A stretch of 64,000 bases of DNA from Epiperipatus broadwayi (GCA_028023455.1 JAQFVV010006294.1:436001-500000), one strand, 5' to 3'. Counted from the first letter of the stretch, positions 34,691 through 47,445 are shown. Numbers and translations are program-made. Notes: generated by a model not told the origin, from the sequence alone.

Positions 34691-36640
34691 CTACTATATA
34701 TACACCTTAAATGAACATTTTTCAACCATATTTTATTTACATATATATATAAATCAATGCAGAATAGGATAATAAGTGGAAAGAAATTATAATAAAAATA
34801 AATATAGTTATTATTTAAATTTTTATTTCTTATAAACCTAATGATAAAAACAAACTAAATGTGATAGCTAAAATAAAAGTGAAAACTTTTATTTTCTCTT
34901 AAACATTTTTCTTCTACCAATCTTTCAAATTTTCCATAAGAATTCTGTTGGAATAATTTTCATATTTATAAAGTGCCCATTACGAATTATTTTAAAACGT
35001 TTATTATTCTTTGTTATTAACTAATAGTTAGTTTGTTGTGAACTTGTCTGAAGTTTATCTTTTAAAAATGAGCTTACTCAAATTATAGTTTTTCTAGATC
35101 AGATTCAGAATACAATACGACTAATCAATGAAACAACAATAATGCAAACAAACAGCCAATAGCCTAAAGAGGCCAATAAAAATCAGACTGTTCACAGTAA
35201 AATAGGATAACTGGATATAAAACAACTCTGAATGAGAAAAGTATTACTGGGTCATGAACAGAACAATAAATCACCAATCTGAAATTATTCTCTTAGTAAC
35301 GCTATAATTTTCAAAACACAGACATTTTCAAGTTAAGTACAGGAAGGTTCCTGGTTGCAAATAATATAGATTCTACCATAGGGCAAGCCAATGCAGCTGG
35401 ACGTGTGAAGTTTATTGGAATAAATCATAACATTTCTTTAATCTGATGGTTAATATTGGCAACAATTTTACATTTGTAATATCAATTGTAATGAATGACA
35501 ATTATATTCTTACTGTAAATATATGCAATACATATTTTGCCATTACTTTAGTTATACCTCAATTATTTACTAATTGGAAACATTTTATGGCAACAAAACA
35601 TAAATCTAACAATCAATCTATTGTCCAAGCCTTTCTATTTCTTGGTGCACTTTCAAATACCACAATTAATATTCATTAATATCTCACTCAATTAATTTCA
35701 TTTCTCTATCTCCTTTCTTATAGCTCTAAAAGTTACTGCAAACATATATTTCATTTTTTTTTTTTTCTTGAAATATATATCCAACCCGTTCATCAATGAC
35801 TTTGTAATTTCCTCAAAAAAAATTATTTTTGATAATTTTTTCTAAACTTTTCTATATAAATGATCTTTTCTTTCCAATTTATTTTTCCATTCTCTAATTC
35901 ATATCTCTAAAGTCTTTAATTTTTTCTTCTTGTTTTTTCATAAAGTTATACATTAAACAAACCATTTAATTAAGTCTCTTTCTTAAATCTAATTTCAATG
36001 GACAATAAAAGAAACTATTTAGATTTACTGTTTTGTTGGTTTTTTTTTAAATAAAAAAAAACATTTAAATCTTTCACAAAAAATAATTAATTATTAAAAA
36101 CATTACTCTTAAATTAGAATGATAAAAACAATAAAGTTTTTATTCTTACAAATCATGCAGAAATAAAAGTGTCAATTTTCCCACTCGTTTTTGACAAAAG
36201 AATGTACCAAATTTATGTGTAGAAATACACACTTGTGTCTGTGTGCGTGTGTCTAAACACTTAGTATGTAAATGCATATGTATAGTTGTTTTTTAATCCA
36301 AAGGATAATAGGTAAGATAGCTTAACTCCAATAATATTTTTTTTCAGGGCCTGAACTTGATCATATGGTAGGTTTTGCCTGCTTTAATACATTATAAAAT
36401 CAATTCTTTGTCTCTTTTTTCTAGCCTTTCCATTCTCTAAAAGTTTTCTATATCATTCTGATTTTTTATTGATGTAACTTATTATTACTTGCTTCTTATT
36501 TAATTTTTATTATGATTATACTTAGTTTTTCTTCACTTGTCTTTAGTTGGTATATGCATTATATCAATATAATATATATGCAATCATATGAGTTAATAAT
36601 TCCTAATAATTTTCTAAAAAATAAGATAAATATACATATA
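34691..36640. other. AT-rich sequence without recognised genes
   Basis: Nothing coding is supported. A 77-codon plus frame at 35446-35679 has no motif I recognise. Confidence 0.45.
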
Positions 36641-36699
36641 AACAACACATACGCATATGTTATATATAGAGTACATAAAAATACACACTCTTATCAAGC

Positions 36700-36775
36700 T
36701 TTTAAAATACTCTCAACCCCAGACCGCGGTTTCTGCATCTAGCGTCATCAGTGAGGTGTTAGGGATTAAAAATAC
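36700..36775 (-). ncRNA. Type I hammerhead ribozyme, left arm
   Basis: On the minus strand the core CTGATGA is at 36751-36745. Stem II is GC/GC plus a C-A mismatch at its base, with loop TAGAT. GAAA is at 36733-36730, stem III is C-G with loop CGCG, and GTC is at 36724-36722. Stem I pairs CCTCA with TGGGG and continues into a TTTTTAA/TTTTAAAA outer helix. Confidence 0.8.
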
Positions 36776-37064
36776 CAGAACTAGTCTAGCATTTTATCAA
36801 TGCCTAACTATTGAGAAGAAAATATGAAATCTTCAGACATTTAAATGTCCAAAAATCCAGCTATCTAACTCAAATAGCCATATGGGACTGAATAAAATTC
36901 AGATACACCATATATTAATAGCTCTAGCAATATAAAATTGCCAAAGCCTTAATAGCAAAAACTAAAATTAAATTGATAAAAAAAATCAAGTCAGATGTCA
37001 TATGACCTCATTTTAATAAAGCTATTAAGGCTTTGGCAATTTTATATTGCTAGAGCTATTAATA

Positions 37065-37096
37065 TATGGTGTATCTGAATTTTATTCAGTCCCATA
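37065..37096 (+). ncRNA. Conserved retrozyme hairpin, 37-kb subfamily
   Basis: TATGG (37065-37069) pairs with CCATA (37092-37096), and CTGAA (37075-37079) pairs with TTCAG (37085-37089) around loop TTTTA. The inverted equivalent is in the left arm near 36886-36917. The stem words match those of the 455-bp family, while the loop and internal spacer differ. Confidence 0.6.
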
Positions 37097-37204
37097 CGGC
37101 TATTTGAGTTAGATAGCTGGATTTTTGGACATTTAAATGTCTGAAGATTTCAGACTTTCTTCTCAATAGTTAGGCATTGATAAAATGCTAGACTAGTTCT
37201 GGTA

Positions 37205-37278
37205 TTTTTAAACCCCAACACCTCACTGATGATGCTAGATGCAGAAACCGTGGTCTGGGGTTGAGGGTATTTTAAAAG
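37205..37278 (+). ncRNA. Type I hammerhead ribozyme, right arm, best-formed core
   Basis: CTGATGA 37226-37232; stem II TGC (37233-37235) with GCA (37241-37243), loop TAGAT; GAAA 37244-37247; stem III C-G with loop CGTG (37249-37252); GTC 37253-37255; then TGGGGT pairing back to ACCTCA. The outer helix continues with CCCC/GGG and TTTTTAAA/TTTTAAAA. Every invariant core position is present. Stem II TGC/GCA against GGC/GCC in the other subfamily is a compensatory change. The predicted cut is 37255/37256. Confidence 0.88.
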
Positions 37279-37402
37279 CTTGATAAGCGTGTGTATTTTT
37301 ACGTACTCTATATATAACATTTGTAAATACGAGCTTTGTTAAAATTAGGTCATATGACATCTGACTTGATTTATTTTTTTTTTATCAACATACGCATATG
37401 TT

Positions 37403-39800
37403 TTCTCTCTCTATATATATATATATATTGTAACATATGGTTTGGCTCAATTACATTAAGCTTTATTCAAGTGATCCAATATGCAAAATTTTAAATTTTA
37501 ATTAATAATAATTTATTAATATATTGAAAGTCAATGTGTAAAAACTAGTAATAGGTTGAAATGCTTATTGGATTATAAATTTCCAATTAAGTAAAAGCTC
37601 ACCAATAAATATCCCGAGAGTGATAAAGACTTGGACTGTTTGTGATACCCTAGAAAATCTGATAGCGTGGATATGAATTTCATAAACATATTTATCATAA
37701 GGTCTAGTGGAAGTTATATTTTAAATAATATTTTAATAGTATTAAACCAATTTGGAAGTATGAAAATATTTAGCACTTTATTATTATTATTAAACAGTAA
37801 TTACAAGAAAGAAAACAATTTATAATTCTTCTAAATTTTGTAAACATTCTTCAAATATATTGTTTTGCAATTTAAATTGAGATGTAACAGTCTATTTAGT
37901 TATCACTAGATGGAGAAATATTAATTTATTCATATTGTTCAGTTATTGGTCAATTTGATACCATAATTCAATGTAATATAAGGTATAAATAATATAACAA
38001 AGTTTGTAGGGGGGAGGCTATTAAGAAAAAGAAAATCGGAATAAAAGGACTTCCATTTTTACACTTATAAAATAAAGTAAAAAGAAAAAGCTGAAAAGTA
38101 ACAATCTTGTGGATTAAATTGAATAAAATTACAGGATAATGTGGATTTAAAATATGGAGTAAAAAACCTTAAAACCTTGTGTTCATTCATCACTATTTTC
38201 CATCAATTTTATAATTCCTAAAATGCATATTGGAGAAAATTGAATAACAGCCATATGAATAATTATTTGCCTCAACAAACATTACTTCAAATTAAAAACA
38301 ATTCCAGAAAGTGTAAGCAATTATTTTTATTTTGTTTATATTAGTCAATTTTCAGATTTAAAAATGATGCATAAATTATTTAGATTAAAAAGAAAAAGAT
38401 GAAAATGTTATGTTTTTGCACTCTTTATTACAAAGCAGAAAAATATGTTTGCTTATAAATTATAATCTTCATAAAATATAATTTGAAATAAATTTGAAGA
38501 AAAGTATGAAAATATGAAGTAGACAAATTAAAAATTCATTTTAAGTCATTTAAAGTTCAATCAATTTAAAAGAAAAATGCATGAACTTATTCCCTATTCT
38601 TATTAAGAAAGAAAACTCGTCTGCCAAGTTTTACTTTAGCGCCAATTTGCTTAGTTATTGAAAATGGAAAAGTTACAGATTAAAAAAAAAATGCTAAAGA
38701 TATCATATTTATAATTGCTCACAACTGAATAAATTCTTCTTAGTATTATTAAACACATATTAATTTAATTGCTGATAGAAATGAAATAAAATAAATATTT
38801 ACTTTTTAATCTTTATTGTGCAACATACGAATTAATAATATTTTAAAATGTTTTAAAATTGCCAAGATCATTTAAACTTATTACAGATATCACCGTGGAT
38901 GGAAAAACAAAATACATAAATCAATAAATGATTTCAAAAAGTTTGTTTTGAAGATTGCAATAAACCTATAAATTCATTTAAGCAAAATTACTTGTAGAAA
39001 GTGTGGATAAACCTATTTTTAATTGTGCTACACTTGGAAGTGTTTGAATATTGTCTCACTATGATGACATCGAATATAATAATCATAAAATATTTATGCA
39101 TTACTTATGAATGTTTGCTCCTGATATCAGTTTCCGTATCATTCAGCTCATAAGGATGGAACAAACTTTGAACTAAAAGGATAAAATCTAATGGGAGAAA
39201 ATGTTCGTTTATTTTTGTTATTGCCTATGTTTATTATTATAATATACTGTTTGTAATGTATTATTCAGAGATTGTTTTTTATTATTATTTATTGTGGTAT
39301 AAATATATTTAGTTAAGGACAAATAGATGTATAAAGATATATACATTTATTATATATTTTTTTGTTATTTTCCCAGTTGAGGAAAAATATAATATTAAAT
39401 ATCGTTTATCTAGACAGAGAGAAATATTTATCTCTCACACTTTTAAAACAGATTTTCATATTTTATTGAAGGGTAAACAAACAGACTAAATTTGTCAAAG
39501 ATACACATAATGACACAATTGTTTTATTATATGAAATATTTGATATAAGCATTTTGCATTTCTTAAATATTGCCTATGAATGAACATGTCCACTTTAAAT
39601 ATAAAATGTAGGCTAATCTTTATTGTCTACATGTGTATGGCTTGTTATAACAAAAGTATTATTATTTTAAATAGTTAATGGTCATTTGACTTTCATGTTG
39701 GTTGGTTGATACACTGATACTTTCTACATTGTAAGATGGAATATGTATGTTTCCACTCTTATTGTTAGAATTATTTTATCTTGCTATTGTATTGATAAGG
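37403..39800. other. AT-rich sequence without recognised genes
   Basis: No coding signal; homopolymers and short ATT runs only. Confidence 0.5.
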
Positions 39801-40500
39801 AGTCATGACAGCTTTCAGCTGATTAGTATGTGCCACATATAATGGCATCCAATATAGTATCATTAATATTAATATTGTGCAGGGGCAGATGGAGAATCTC
39901 CCATTGCTGATTACATGAGAGGATGATATTGTCAGGGCTGATCAATAGTTAGTGCTTAGTTAGCATAGTTAATCCCAAGAGAGGATGATATCCATGGTCT
40001 GAATTCTATTTCCCTGTGATGAGGTATGCCCACACTTTTATAACTATGAAAAGGTAGTAGAATTCGCCATATTATTGTACAACTATCATATTGTTTTGTA
40101 GAGCCTGCATTTATTGTTTGATCCCTCATGAGGTTATGTAGTTAGTTTTCCACTGGGTATGATGAAGTTTTAGTATTTTAAAATTAAATAGTAAGGATAA
40201 GATAAAGTTAGATTCAGGGACACTGGTTAATCCATGGTGTTTGCCTAATTGGAATAGTGTCTTTATGATGTTGTAGGATCTTCATCGGTTTATAAACAAA
40301 CCAACCAAAACTTACTAGTGATTGTAAAACTTCTATATGAAAGAGCAAGAGATACACATGGACAATGTTGATTTATTTTCAACAAGCAGTGATTCACTGA
40401 TGGATCAGTAAGATAAACTATTAGAATATGTTGTGGATATAGGCAATGTTTTGGTGTCATGTATGCATTTGACTCTGATGTCTGTCCCCACATTAATACA
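39801..40500. other. Less AT-rich patch, unassigned
   Basis: GAGAGGATGATAT occurs twice (about 39918 and 39974), separated by about 56 bp, so a short duplication is present. A minus frame at 40290-40493 has no recognised motif. Confidence 0.35.
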
Positions 40501-40719
40501 ATAAACCCCTTTATAGTAAATAATAATAATTGTTAATTGTGCTGAATATGATAATTGTCCTTATCATATTCTGATAAATAAAATAGCTACAGTTTAATAC
40601 ACTATTTTATAACTTTGAGTTTTAGATTTAAAATTTGCACATATCCCAAAGATTTAAACACACTTTTGTTTTATAATTTGAATGCTTATTTAGTTTAAAT
40701 AAAGTTTAACCTTCTTATT

Positions 40720-41110
40720 CTATAAGATAGAATAATAAATTGAAAGTATGCTAGCCTTTCTCACATGCGCAATTATAACAGAGAAAGCCAATCAGATTTA
40801 AACAGATATCTAATAAATAATCAAGCTTAGACATGAGACAGAGATTTTGATAGAAAAGGTTGATACCAACCTTTTCTAAACTTAACTTTTATATATATAA
40901 GCCAGTCTTAAGCATCTTAGCCCGAAAGCTTTAAATATATAAACAAATACAATTATCATGGCACGAAATCTCAGATTTACTATACCGCAATTTTCATAGC
41001 AGCAACATTTGTAAACAATATTTATCTAAATCGCATGTTGAAAATTGATAATAAATTAAAAGTATGCTAGCCTTTCTCACATGCGCAATTATAACAGAGA
41101 AAGCAAGAAT
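40720..41110. repeat. Direct repeat pair with an intervening 12-bp hairpin
   Basis: TATGCTAGCCTTTCTCACAT and the following GCGCAATTATAACAGAGAAAGC occur at about 40746 and again at about 41063, in an approximately 60-bp direct repeat. Between them TAGAAAAGGTTG (40851-40862) and CAACCTTTTCTA (40867-40878) form a perfect 12-bp stem with loop ATAC. The arrangement could be the trace of a small tandem or solo terminal-repeat element. No family assigned. Confidence 0.55.
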
Positions 41111-41863
41111 AATAAAAACATAGTCCATAATGATAGTGAGAATATGAATATCACTGTACGAGTTTATCTTATTTACTATGGGTGTAGTCAATGGAATACA
41201 AATTATTTTCCATACCTGATTTTATCTAATGTATTCATCTTGTTTAATGCAATGTGTCTGAAATAAATTTGTAAATAGTGTAAATAAATCTTGTTGTGTT
41301 AAAAATTTATTTAGTTGTCTGTAGTCTTATTTCTAGTCACTACACACATTATTATTGTTATTGCTATCAACATATCATTTAATTATATTGAAATCATCAT
41401 CAATCAATATAATATAACTAACTACATTGAAACGGTCAGTTTCATCCATCTGCCCATTTCACTTATTTTACCCACACATCTATCTATATGACAGGTTTAA
41501 ACCCCCTCAGAGTACCCATGTAAATAGCGTTAAATTATTACATATGCAGAATCACGTATATGTATGCGAGTGATATGTCTGTAGTTTAATTGTATATGTA
41601 TAGATTACAGATATGTATCCATTTTATAAATATTTCAAATTTAAGAAATATGTTAGTTTAAATTATTATGTTATTGATATATTTTACAGATATGTATATT
41701 CAATTTATAGATATTTCTAGTTTAAGAAATACATTTTATAAATATTTCTGGTTTAAAGAAATATTTTAGTTAAATTATTTAGCAACTTTATTGATGCATT
41801 ATTGAAATCGCATACGTATATTTCCTGTTATTCTGCATTTATGGTTATAAAATAAGTCTTTTA

Positions 41864-41980
41864 GTCAAGCGTTGTTAGCCGAGAGTTCATCGTAGCTGAC
41901 TTGCAAGCAAGTAGTTGGTTGCAGACGGTTGTGGGTTCGCGTCCCGGCCGATGCTATGACATATGAAAAAAAAAAAAAAA
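41864..41980 (+). repeat. tRNA-derived SINE, copy 2
   Basis: Same family as 1335-1450: A box TAGCCGAGAG near 41877, B box GGTTCGCGTCC near 41934-41944, common 3' end GCTATGACATATG and a poly(A) run. The flanking TAAGTCTTTTA (41853-41863 and 41981-41991) is a perfect 11-bp target duplication. Confidence 0.92.
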
Positions 41981-41991
41981 TAAGTCTTTTA

Positions 41992-44900
41992 CTAATTATG
42001 AAAGTAATTTTGTCCAAAATAACATTTGATCTTGTAAACAATTTTCGAAGTAGGTCACGCATTGTACAGGAAAAAAAAATCTAAATTACTTGTTATAATT
42101 TAAAAATGTGTCTCTAAAATAAATAAATGAGTTTCTCCACCGGGTGTAAATATTAAATATGTTTTGCTAAAATAAATAAATGGACTTTTCAGCTACATTC
42201 AAGCTCGTAAAAATTAACAGGTGGACAGAGTTTAAAAAGTATAAATACTTAAAGTTTTGTTGCCAAAAAAAGAGAAGATATATTAAGTGATTTGTAAGCA
42301 GAATCCACGTCGGTTACACCTTAAAATGATTGAGTAGGAAGGCGCTAAAAAATCGCCGCTCTTCTTGCGGTGAATGGGAAACTTTGGTCCGATGAAATAT
42401 AATGCCTAAAATGTAATGCTGTACACCAGCCGAGCAAACTCCATTAACTTTCAATCATCATCAAGTGTCAACAAATTACCATCCCAAATGCTTCTAAACT
42501 AACTGCAATGGAAATCAACTGAATGGTAAATTTTCACTCAGATCTCTGTCTATAAACTATGACTTTAAATTATTTCTTTTAAAAGCTAGCTATCTATTAA
42601 ATCTGCCTTTCCCAGACACCTTTACTAAAATCTACAAAGAAGATTGTTAAATGCTAAATCTTGCCTGATTGTAAAACTTGTATTCTCTTTTAAAATGTAA
42701 AACTCTAATAATCTATTTTAAATGTATAATTTTCTGCGATCTTTTTATGCCTATTTCTAAAATCTACTCAATTTATTCTATGATTTTATCATTTTATTAT
42801 TATATATATATATATTTAATATGCCAAATGATTCGAAACCAGAAGTATTTATAAATGTTATTTTAGCTTATTGATTGGTGAAGATAATTTCAAATCTTCG
42901 CTATACTAAATATTAAATAATTGAATTATTATTCTTCATTCTCACTCACTGTTTCGAGATCATATTATTATGTTACTGATTAAGTTTTGGGTAATAATAT
43001 TACAATAATCAGTTATCTAGTTAAGATTGTAGTTTGCTGATTCTAGTTATGAATTATAAATGTTTACATGTGTAACTCATATATCATCGGAACTAGCCAT
43101 AGAGATATTCTCAAAATATATTTTAATGTTTTATTCGTAATTACCCCGCAAATATGCTTTGTCCTCTTTAGATTTATATATGTTGAGACGCAGGTGATAA
43201 TATTAAACTAGGTTACTAATTAATTTAGTCCCTAAATAGTATATTTAAAATACTAAATTTGCGAACTGGATTATATAGATATGCAAATAGACGCTATCTA
43301 ATTTTAAGGCACGGTAATATAATTCTATGCATTTGCGTTATATATATGTATAAGTTGCAGATGTGTCCTTACAAAGTATGCAATGTACCCTTATCAGCTT
43401 GCTGCATGATTCTTGATGAAGTGCTGGTGGAGGCCACAATCATCCACTTTAGTTCGGGTTCAAGCCACATTTTTAGAACTAGGGCACAAGGACCTAGATG
43501 ATTCATAATGCTTATCCGACTCCCTGAACTACTAATGTTCATATTCATGGCAAGTTTAGTGGTCTTATGGCAAACCGAGTCTTTAGAGACTGAAGCCCAT
43601 GAATAATGACCCATTCACACCTTTTTGCTTAATTAATATTTTGATATGTGTCATAGGATATATAGGTAAACCTATTATAAACCAGTTTTCTCTCCCTTTA
43701 TATTAAATGCTTATCTAGCATTAGAGTATATCCTAATCTAAGTTAACACACTAACCTGTGTATCTCTGAGCCTAATTACATGCTCAAATTAATTTTATAT
43801 CGATAGATGCCATAGGAGCGCTATTATAGTTAGTTATATAACTTTGGCTGTAAAGTTCCGTATGATCTGGCAGACAACAAAAGGGCTAGAAATTTGGCAT
43901 ATTAATAAAGATAGGCATAGACTCCAATACCACACCACACTTTATTAAATATTTATAGTGAGATATATAACATTAATCTCATTAGTTATATACACCTGCA
44001 AGCGTATTAGCTCATGTTCCCATCACTTAATTTTGTATGTTTTGATTTATTATTTGTTGTTGTTTCATTAAAATAATATTTAAAATCATAACTCGTTTCA
44101 TAATTTTATTGTCCGTAAGGTCATTTTATCCAGCTCTAGATTTAATTTGCACATACATCATTATATCTATAGATAGATTATTCTACTATATTTTATAAGC
44201 AATCATTGATATTTTAATTAAACACTTAGTCTTTTGTGTGTATATCTGACCAAATCAGTGATAAATTAGTTAAATTATGAGTCTCTTGTTCTACCGGGGG
44301 TGACTGCCGGACCGAGGGTTAATTGAATGTCTGTGTATGTTGAGAAATGTCATCCATAGGGTATTGAATCATTGAGCAGAGGTGAAAGGGTTGAATGTTG
44401 GTCAGATTCTGGTTCCCAGTATCCATACTCGATCAGTTTTAGTGTATTTTGCCTGTGTTCTAGATTTTGTTGCATGGAGGGACAATTCTTACCATTACAA
44501 TATATTGGTATATCATAATAATTTTGTTAAGCCCTATAATTTATGAGTACATCTAAGGCATCATCACTTAATAATCAAAAATATTATTAACCTAGAGTGC
44601 ATATTATATTATATTAAGTGGTTTAATCAGTTTATTTGAACCTGCTGATCTATCATTCACTTATCTTGATCACATTGTTTATAATTATTTGAGAAAAGAA
44701 AGTTAGTAAGTTATTGTGTTTAGTTATTAAAAAGTTATTTCTATTTCTTGAAGCTTAAAGTTTATAATAGTTATGGAGTTTATAAAGTTTCTTTGGAATT
44801 ACTAAAAATTGTTTGTTAATTCGATTTTGTATTAAGAGCTGTTTTGTGCGTTATATTTGGGTAGTGGCAAAATCCCTCTCACTGACCCAAGTATATCTTG

Positions 44901-45868
44901 TATAACAATCTTTAAGTTGTTTGAACCCTGAGAAGAATAAATTAATTTGCAATGTAGAATTTGAATTTATGGTAAATTTTATATCTAGTGATTTATTATA
45001 GTTGGATTTGAATTATGTTATATTCACTGTTTTATGAAAGTCAACCAAACTTTAAGATGTAAATTGCTTCTTTTGTCTTAAAATATATAGCTTGTTTTGA
45101 CTTTATGATGAATATTCTGGTTTTGTCAAGCTTGGAATCCCTATTTTATTTAGTTTATCTTATTATCATTTAATAGAATATTAGTTATAGTTTAATATCT
45201 CAGTCTCCATCATCAACATTGTTCTTCAATTTCGTCTTGATCATTCTTTTATTTATTCATTCTTATTTAATCTTATTTCATTATCATCTTATTCATCCAT
45301 TAACTTATTCTATCATCATCTTAATCATTCATTATTATTTAATTATTACTTATTCTCATCATCCATTTAGTCATCTACATCCTAATTTATTTATTACTTA
45401 ATTTATAATTTTAATTTCATATTCATTCCATAGATCTAATTATTTATTTATTGGTTTGATGAATATTAAATTTATTTCATTACATTTCGTTTGTTTGTTT
45501 ATTTGTGGATTTTAAAGCTAGTTTGACCAGAAGTTATTATTTTTATTAATCACCTTGTAATCTTCTTTAAGTTTATAGTTTCATGAGAGCTTAGTTCAAT
45601 AAAGAAATCATCTCTTTAGTGTAACATTTTTTTTAGGCATATAGTTGTGATGATTCGGGTAGTGTAGGTTACAAAGGACGGATTTGGTGCCATGAAATGT
45701 GTGGCCGGATTCGTATATGATTCAAGCATCTAAGGGAAGGTTACATAGTTGGATTTATTTCAAACATGTAGGCCAATTAGTTAATTGGAGGTTGCAGGAT
45801 ACAATATAGTACTGTGTGCGACAGGTTGAATGATGATTTCTAGCTATAGAAGGTTACAATATATATAG
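41992..45868. other. Unassigned sequence including a TCATT-type low-complexity tract
   Basis: No gene recognised. 45200-45420 is a degenerate pyrimidine-rich tract built on TTCATT, TTATC and ATCATC words. Patches at 43370-43620 and 44290-44480 are less AT-rich and may be old repeats. A 50-bp GC-richer piece near 42330-42390 (CGCCGCTCTTCTTGCGGTGA) shares TCTTCTTGCGGTGA with 14380-14395. Confidence 0.4.
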
Positions 45869-46002
45869 TGGGCTATTGGTAAAGCTTCATCTGGTAACAT
45901 AAAATGCAAGCTATAGCAAGTTACGAAATGTATAACTTGTTTTGTTTATCAAATGCATTCTTGAAAGTTTTTGCAATGATATAGATTGCAGAGGCTTTTA
46001 CT

Positions 46003-46036
46003 ATATGGTGAAACTGAACTGAATTCAGACCCATAT
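46003..46036 (+). ncRNA. Conserved retrozyme hairpin, 46-kb subfamily
   Basis: ATATGG (46003-46008) pairs with CCATAT (46031-46036), and CTGAA (46014-46018) with TTCAG (46024-46028) around loop CTGAA. The outer stem differs in sequence from the 455-bp family (ATGGGT/ACCCAT) but remains paired. Confidence 0.6.
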
Positions 46037-46163
46037 AGCTATCTAGTTTGTTTGACTTGATTTGAAGATATTTACGTATCTGAAAATTTTGTGCTTTCAA
46101 ACTGATAGAATGAAGTTTCATAAATACTGTTTAGTAGAGTTGGAGTTTAGATCTAGTTTCTGG

Positions 46164-46225
46164 CCTTCCTACCTTTTACTGACGTGAGCCAACTAGCTTG
46201 AAACCATGATTTAAAGATTGGAGAC
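46164..46225 (+). ncRNA. Decayed hammerhead ribozyme
   Basis: CTGACGT replaces CTGATGA. Stem II GAGC/GCTT has loop CAACTA. GAAAC is intact, followed by CATG and ATT in place of GTC. Likely inactive. Confidence 0.5.
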
Positions 46226-47145
46226 AATTTGAAAGAGATATTGAATTCTATATCTCTCAGGATTTATGTAAACTAAGCTTGATAGTGGGCTATTGGTAAA
46301 GCTCCATCTAGTAACATAAAATGCAACCTATAGCAAGTTACGAAATGTATAACTTGTTTTGTTTATCATATATATATATAATATTGGACAAAATAATATA
46401 CAATGATACAAAATACTGGAAGTAACTATAATTTTCAATATTTCAATATATAAATAATTTTCGATTTTTTCTTCTTTTATGCATTGATTTATATATATAT
46501 ATAATACCATTTACATCTTTATTAATCACTATAAAATGCAATTTAATAAAATTAAGATTAAAAATGTAAAGAATAAATTTTATACTATTAGATTTCATTG
46601 TAAAGTGATAAATGAAGATGTAAATGATATTATATAGATATAAATAAATAACGACTATAGATAACTTATAGTATAAATGTAAGGATTTCACAAGTTGCAG
46701 CCATGCTGTAAGTTAGCTGTAGCTATTATTTATTTTTTTATATTAGAATATTGAAAATTGTATGATCAATTCCTCTGATATATCATTTTCAACCATTATC
46801 AATCCATGGTAGGATGAAGGTCTCTCCAATTTCAATCCTCCGATTTCTAACCTCTTTTCCATATCACCCCACATACTTCCCTTCATTCATCTCACATATG
46901 ATCTCTTCTAGACCTTTTATAATCACTTGGAATCCAGTTTAAGATTTCAACTGTCCATCTATTATCATCTCTTCTAGAAATATGTCCAGTCCAACTCCAA
47001 ATTGCTCTCTTAATTTTTTTAATGATGCCAGTAACACCTGTTTGTTCTTTTACCCATGTATTTCATTTTCCAATTTCTTTCTTGTTACTCTTAACATGCA
47101 TATCTTTAATATGCATAACATACTTCTTTGAGTGATATGAAGTCT

Positions 47146-47445
47146 CTAAATTTGCTCTTCTATTAAGTGTCCAAGTCTCAAATCCATAAGTAAAACTGGT
47201 AAAACATATTTATTAAAAATCTTTCCTTTCAAACACATAGACATATTTTTTTTTAATATTAAGTTATTTCTCCCAAAAGCACTCCACCCAAGTTTAATTC
47301 TATGATTAATTTCATTCATTATGTTTCCATCTATAGTAATAATCTGACCAAGGTATTTGTAGTTGTTAATTTTATCAAACTTATCATAATCAGTCTTTAT
47401 TTTCATCCTTTGAAAAAATCCATTGAATATTAGTCTTTTTAACAT
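47146..47445 (-). pseudogene. LINE reverse transcriptase, thumb fragment
   Basis: A 99-codon stretch reading NNYKYLGQIITIDGNIMNEI then NHRIKLGWSAFGR and KGKIFNKYVLPVLL. These are the YLG..I..DG.....I..RI..G..AF and K......V.PVLLYG motifs of RTE/BovB-type elements. YG has changed to MD, and a stop follows soon after. Confidence 0.85.

Larger units (their letters stand above)
36662..37387. mobile_element. Head-to-head hammerhead element, second subfamily
   Basis: Left arm about 36662-36955 and right arm 37023-37320 are near-perfect inverted copies around a centre containing TCAAGTCAGATGTCATATGA, whose complement recurs after the right arm (about 37350-37373). Each arm holds a type I hammerhead and a CTGAA/TTCAG hairpin. 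ACATACGCATATGTT is present on both sides (36647-36661 and 37388-37402), consistent with a target duplication of 13-15 bp. The body differs from the 20.4-kb family in sequence but has the same order of structures, so it is a separate subfamily. Confidence 0.85.
45869..46372 (+). mobile_element. Retrozyme-like unit flanked by a ~90-bp direct repeat (third subfamily)
   Basis: TAGTGGGCTATTGGTAAAGC and the following ~70 bp (to CTTGTTTTGTTTATCA) occur at about 45869 and again at about 46282. The unit is therefore about 413 bp with 1.2 tandem copies, the expected form for a partial retrozyme array. Inside are the conserved hairpin (46003-46036) and a decayed hammerhead (46164-46225), in the same order as in the other two subfamilies. 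Confidence 0.7.

Noticed and set aside
43369-43614. An 81-codon minus frame with ordinary-looking residues
   Set aside because: No family recognised, opposite-strand frame equally long, and no splice signals; left unassigned.
44800-45630. A possible LTR ending in AATAAA...TGTAACA
   Set aside because: I could not find a second copy, a primer-binding site or flanking duplication; the AATAAA is expected by chance in this composition.
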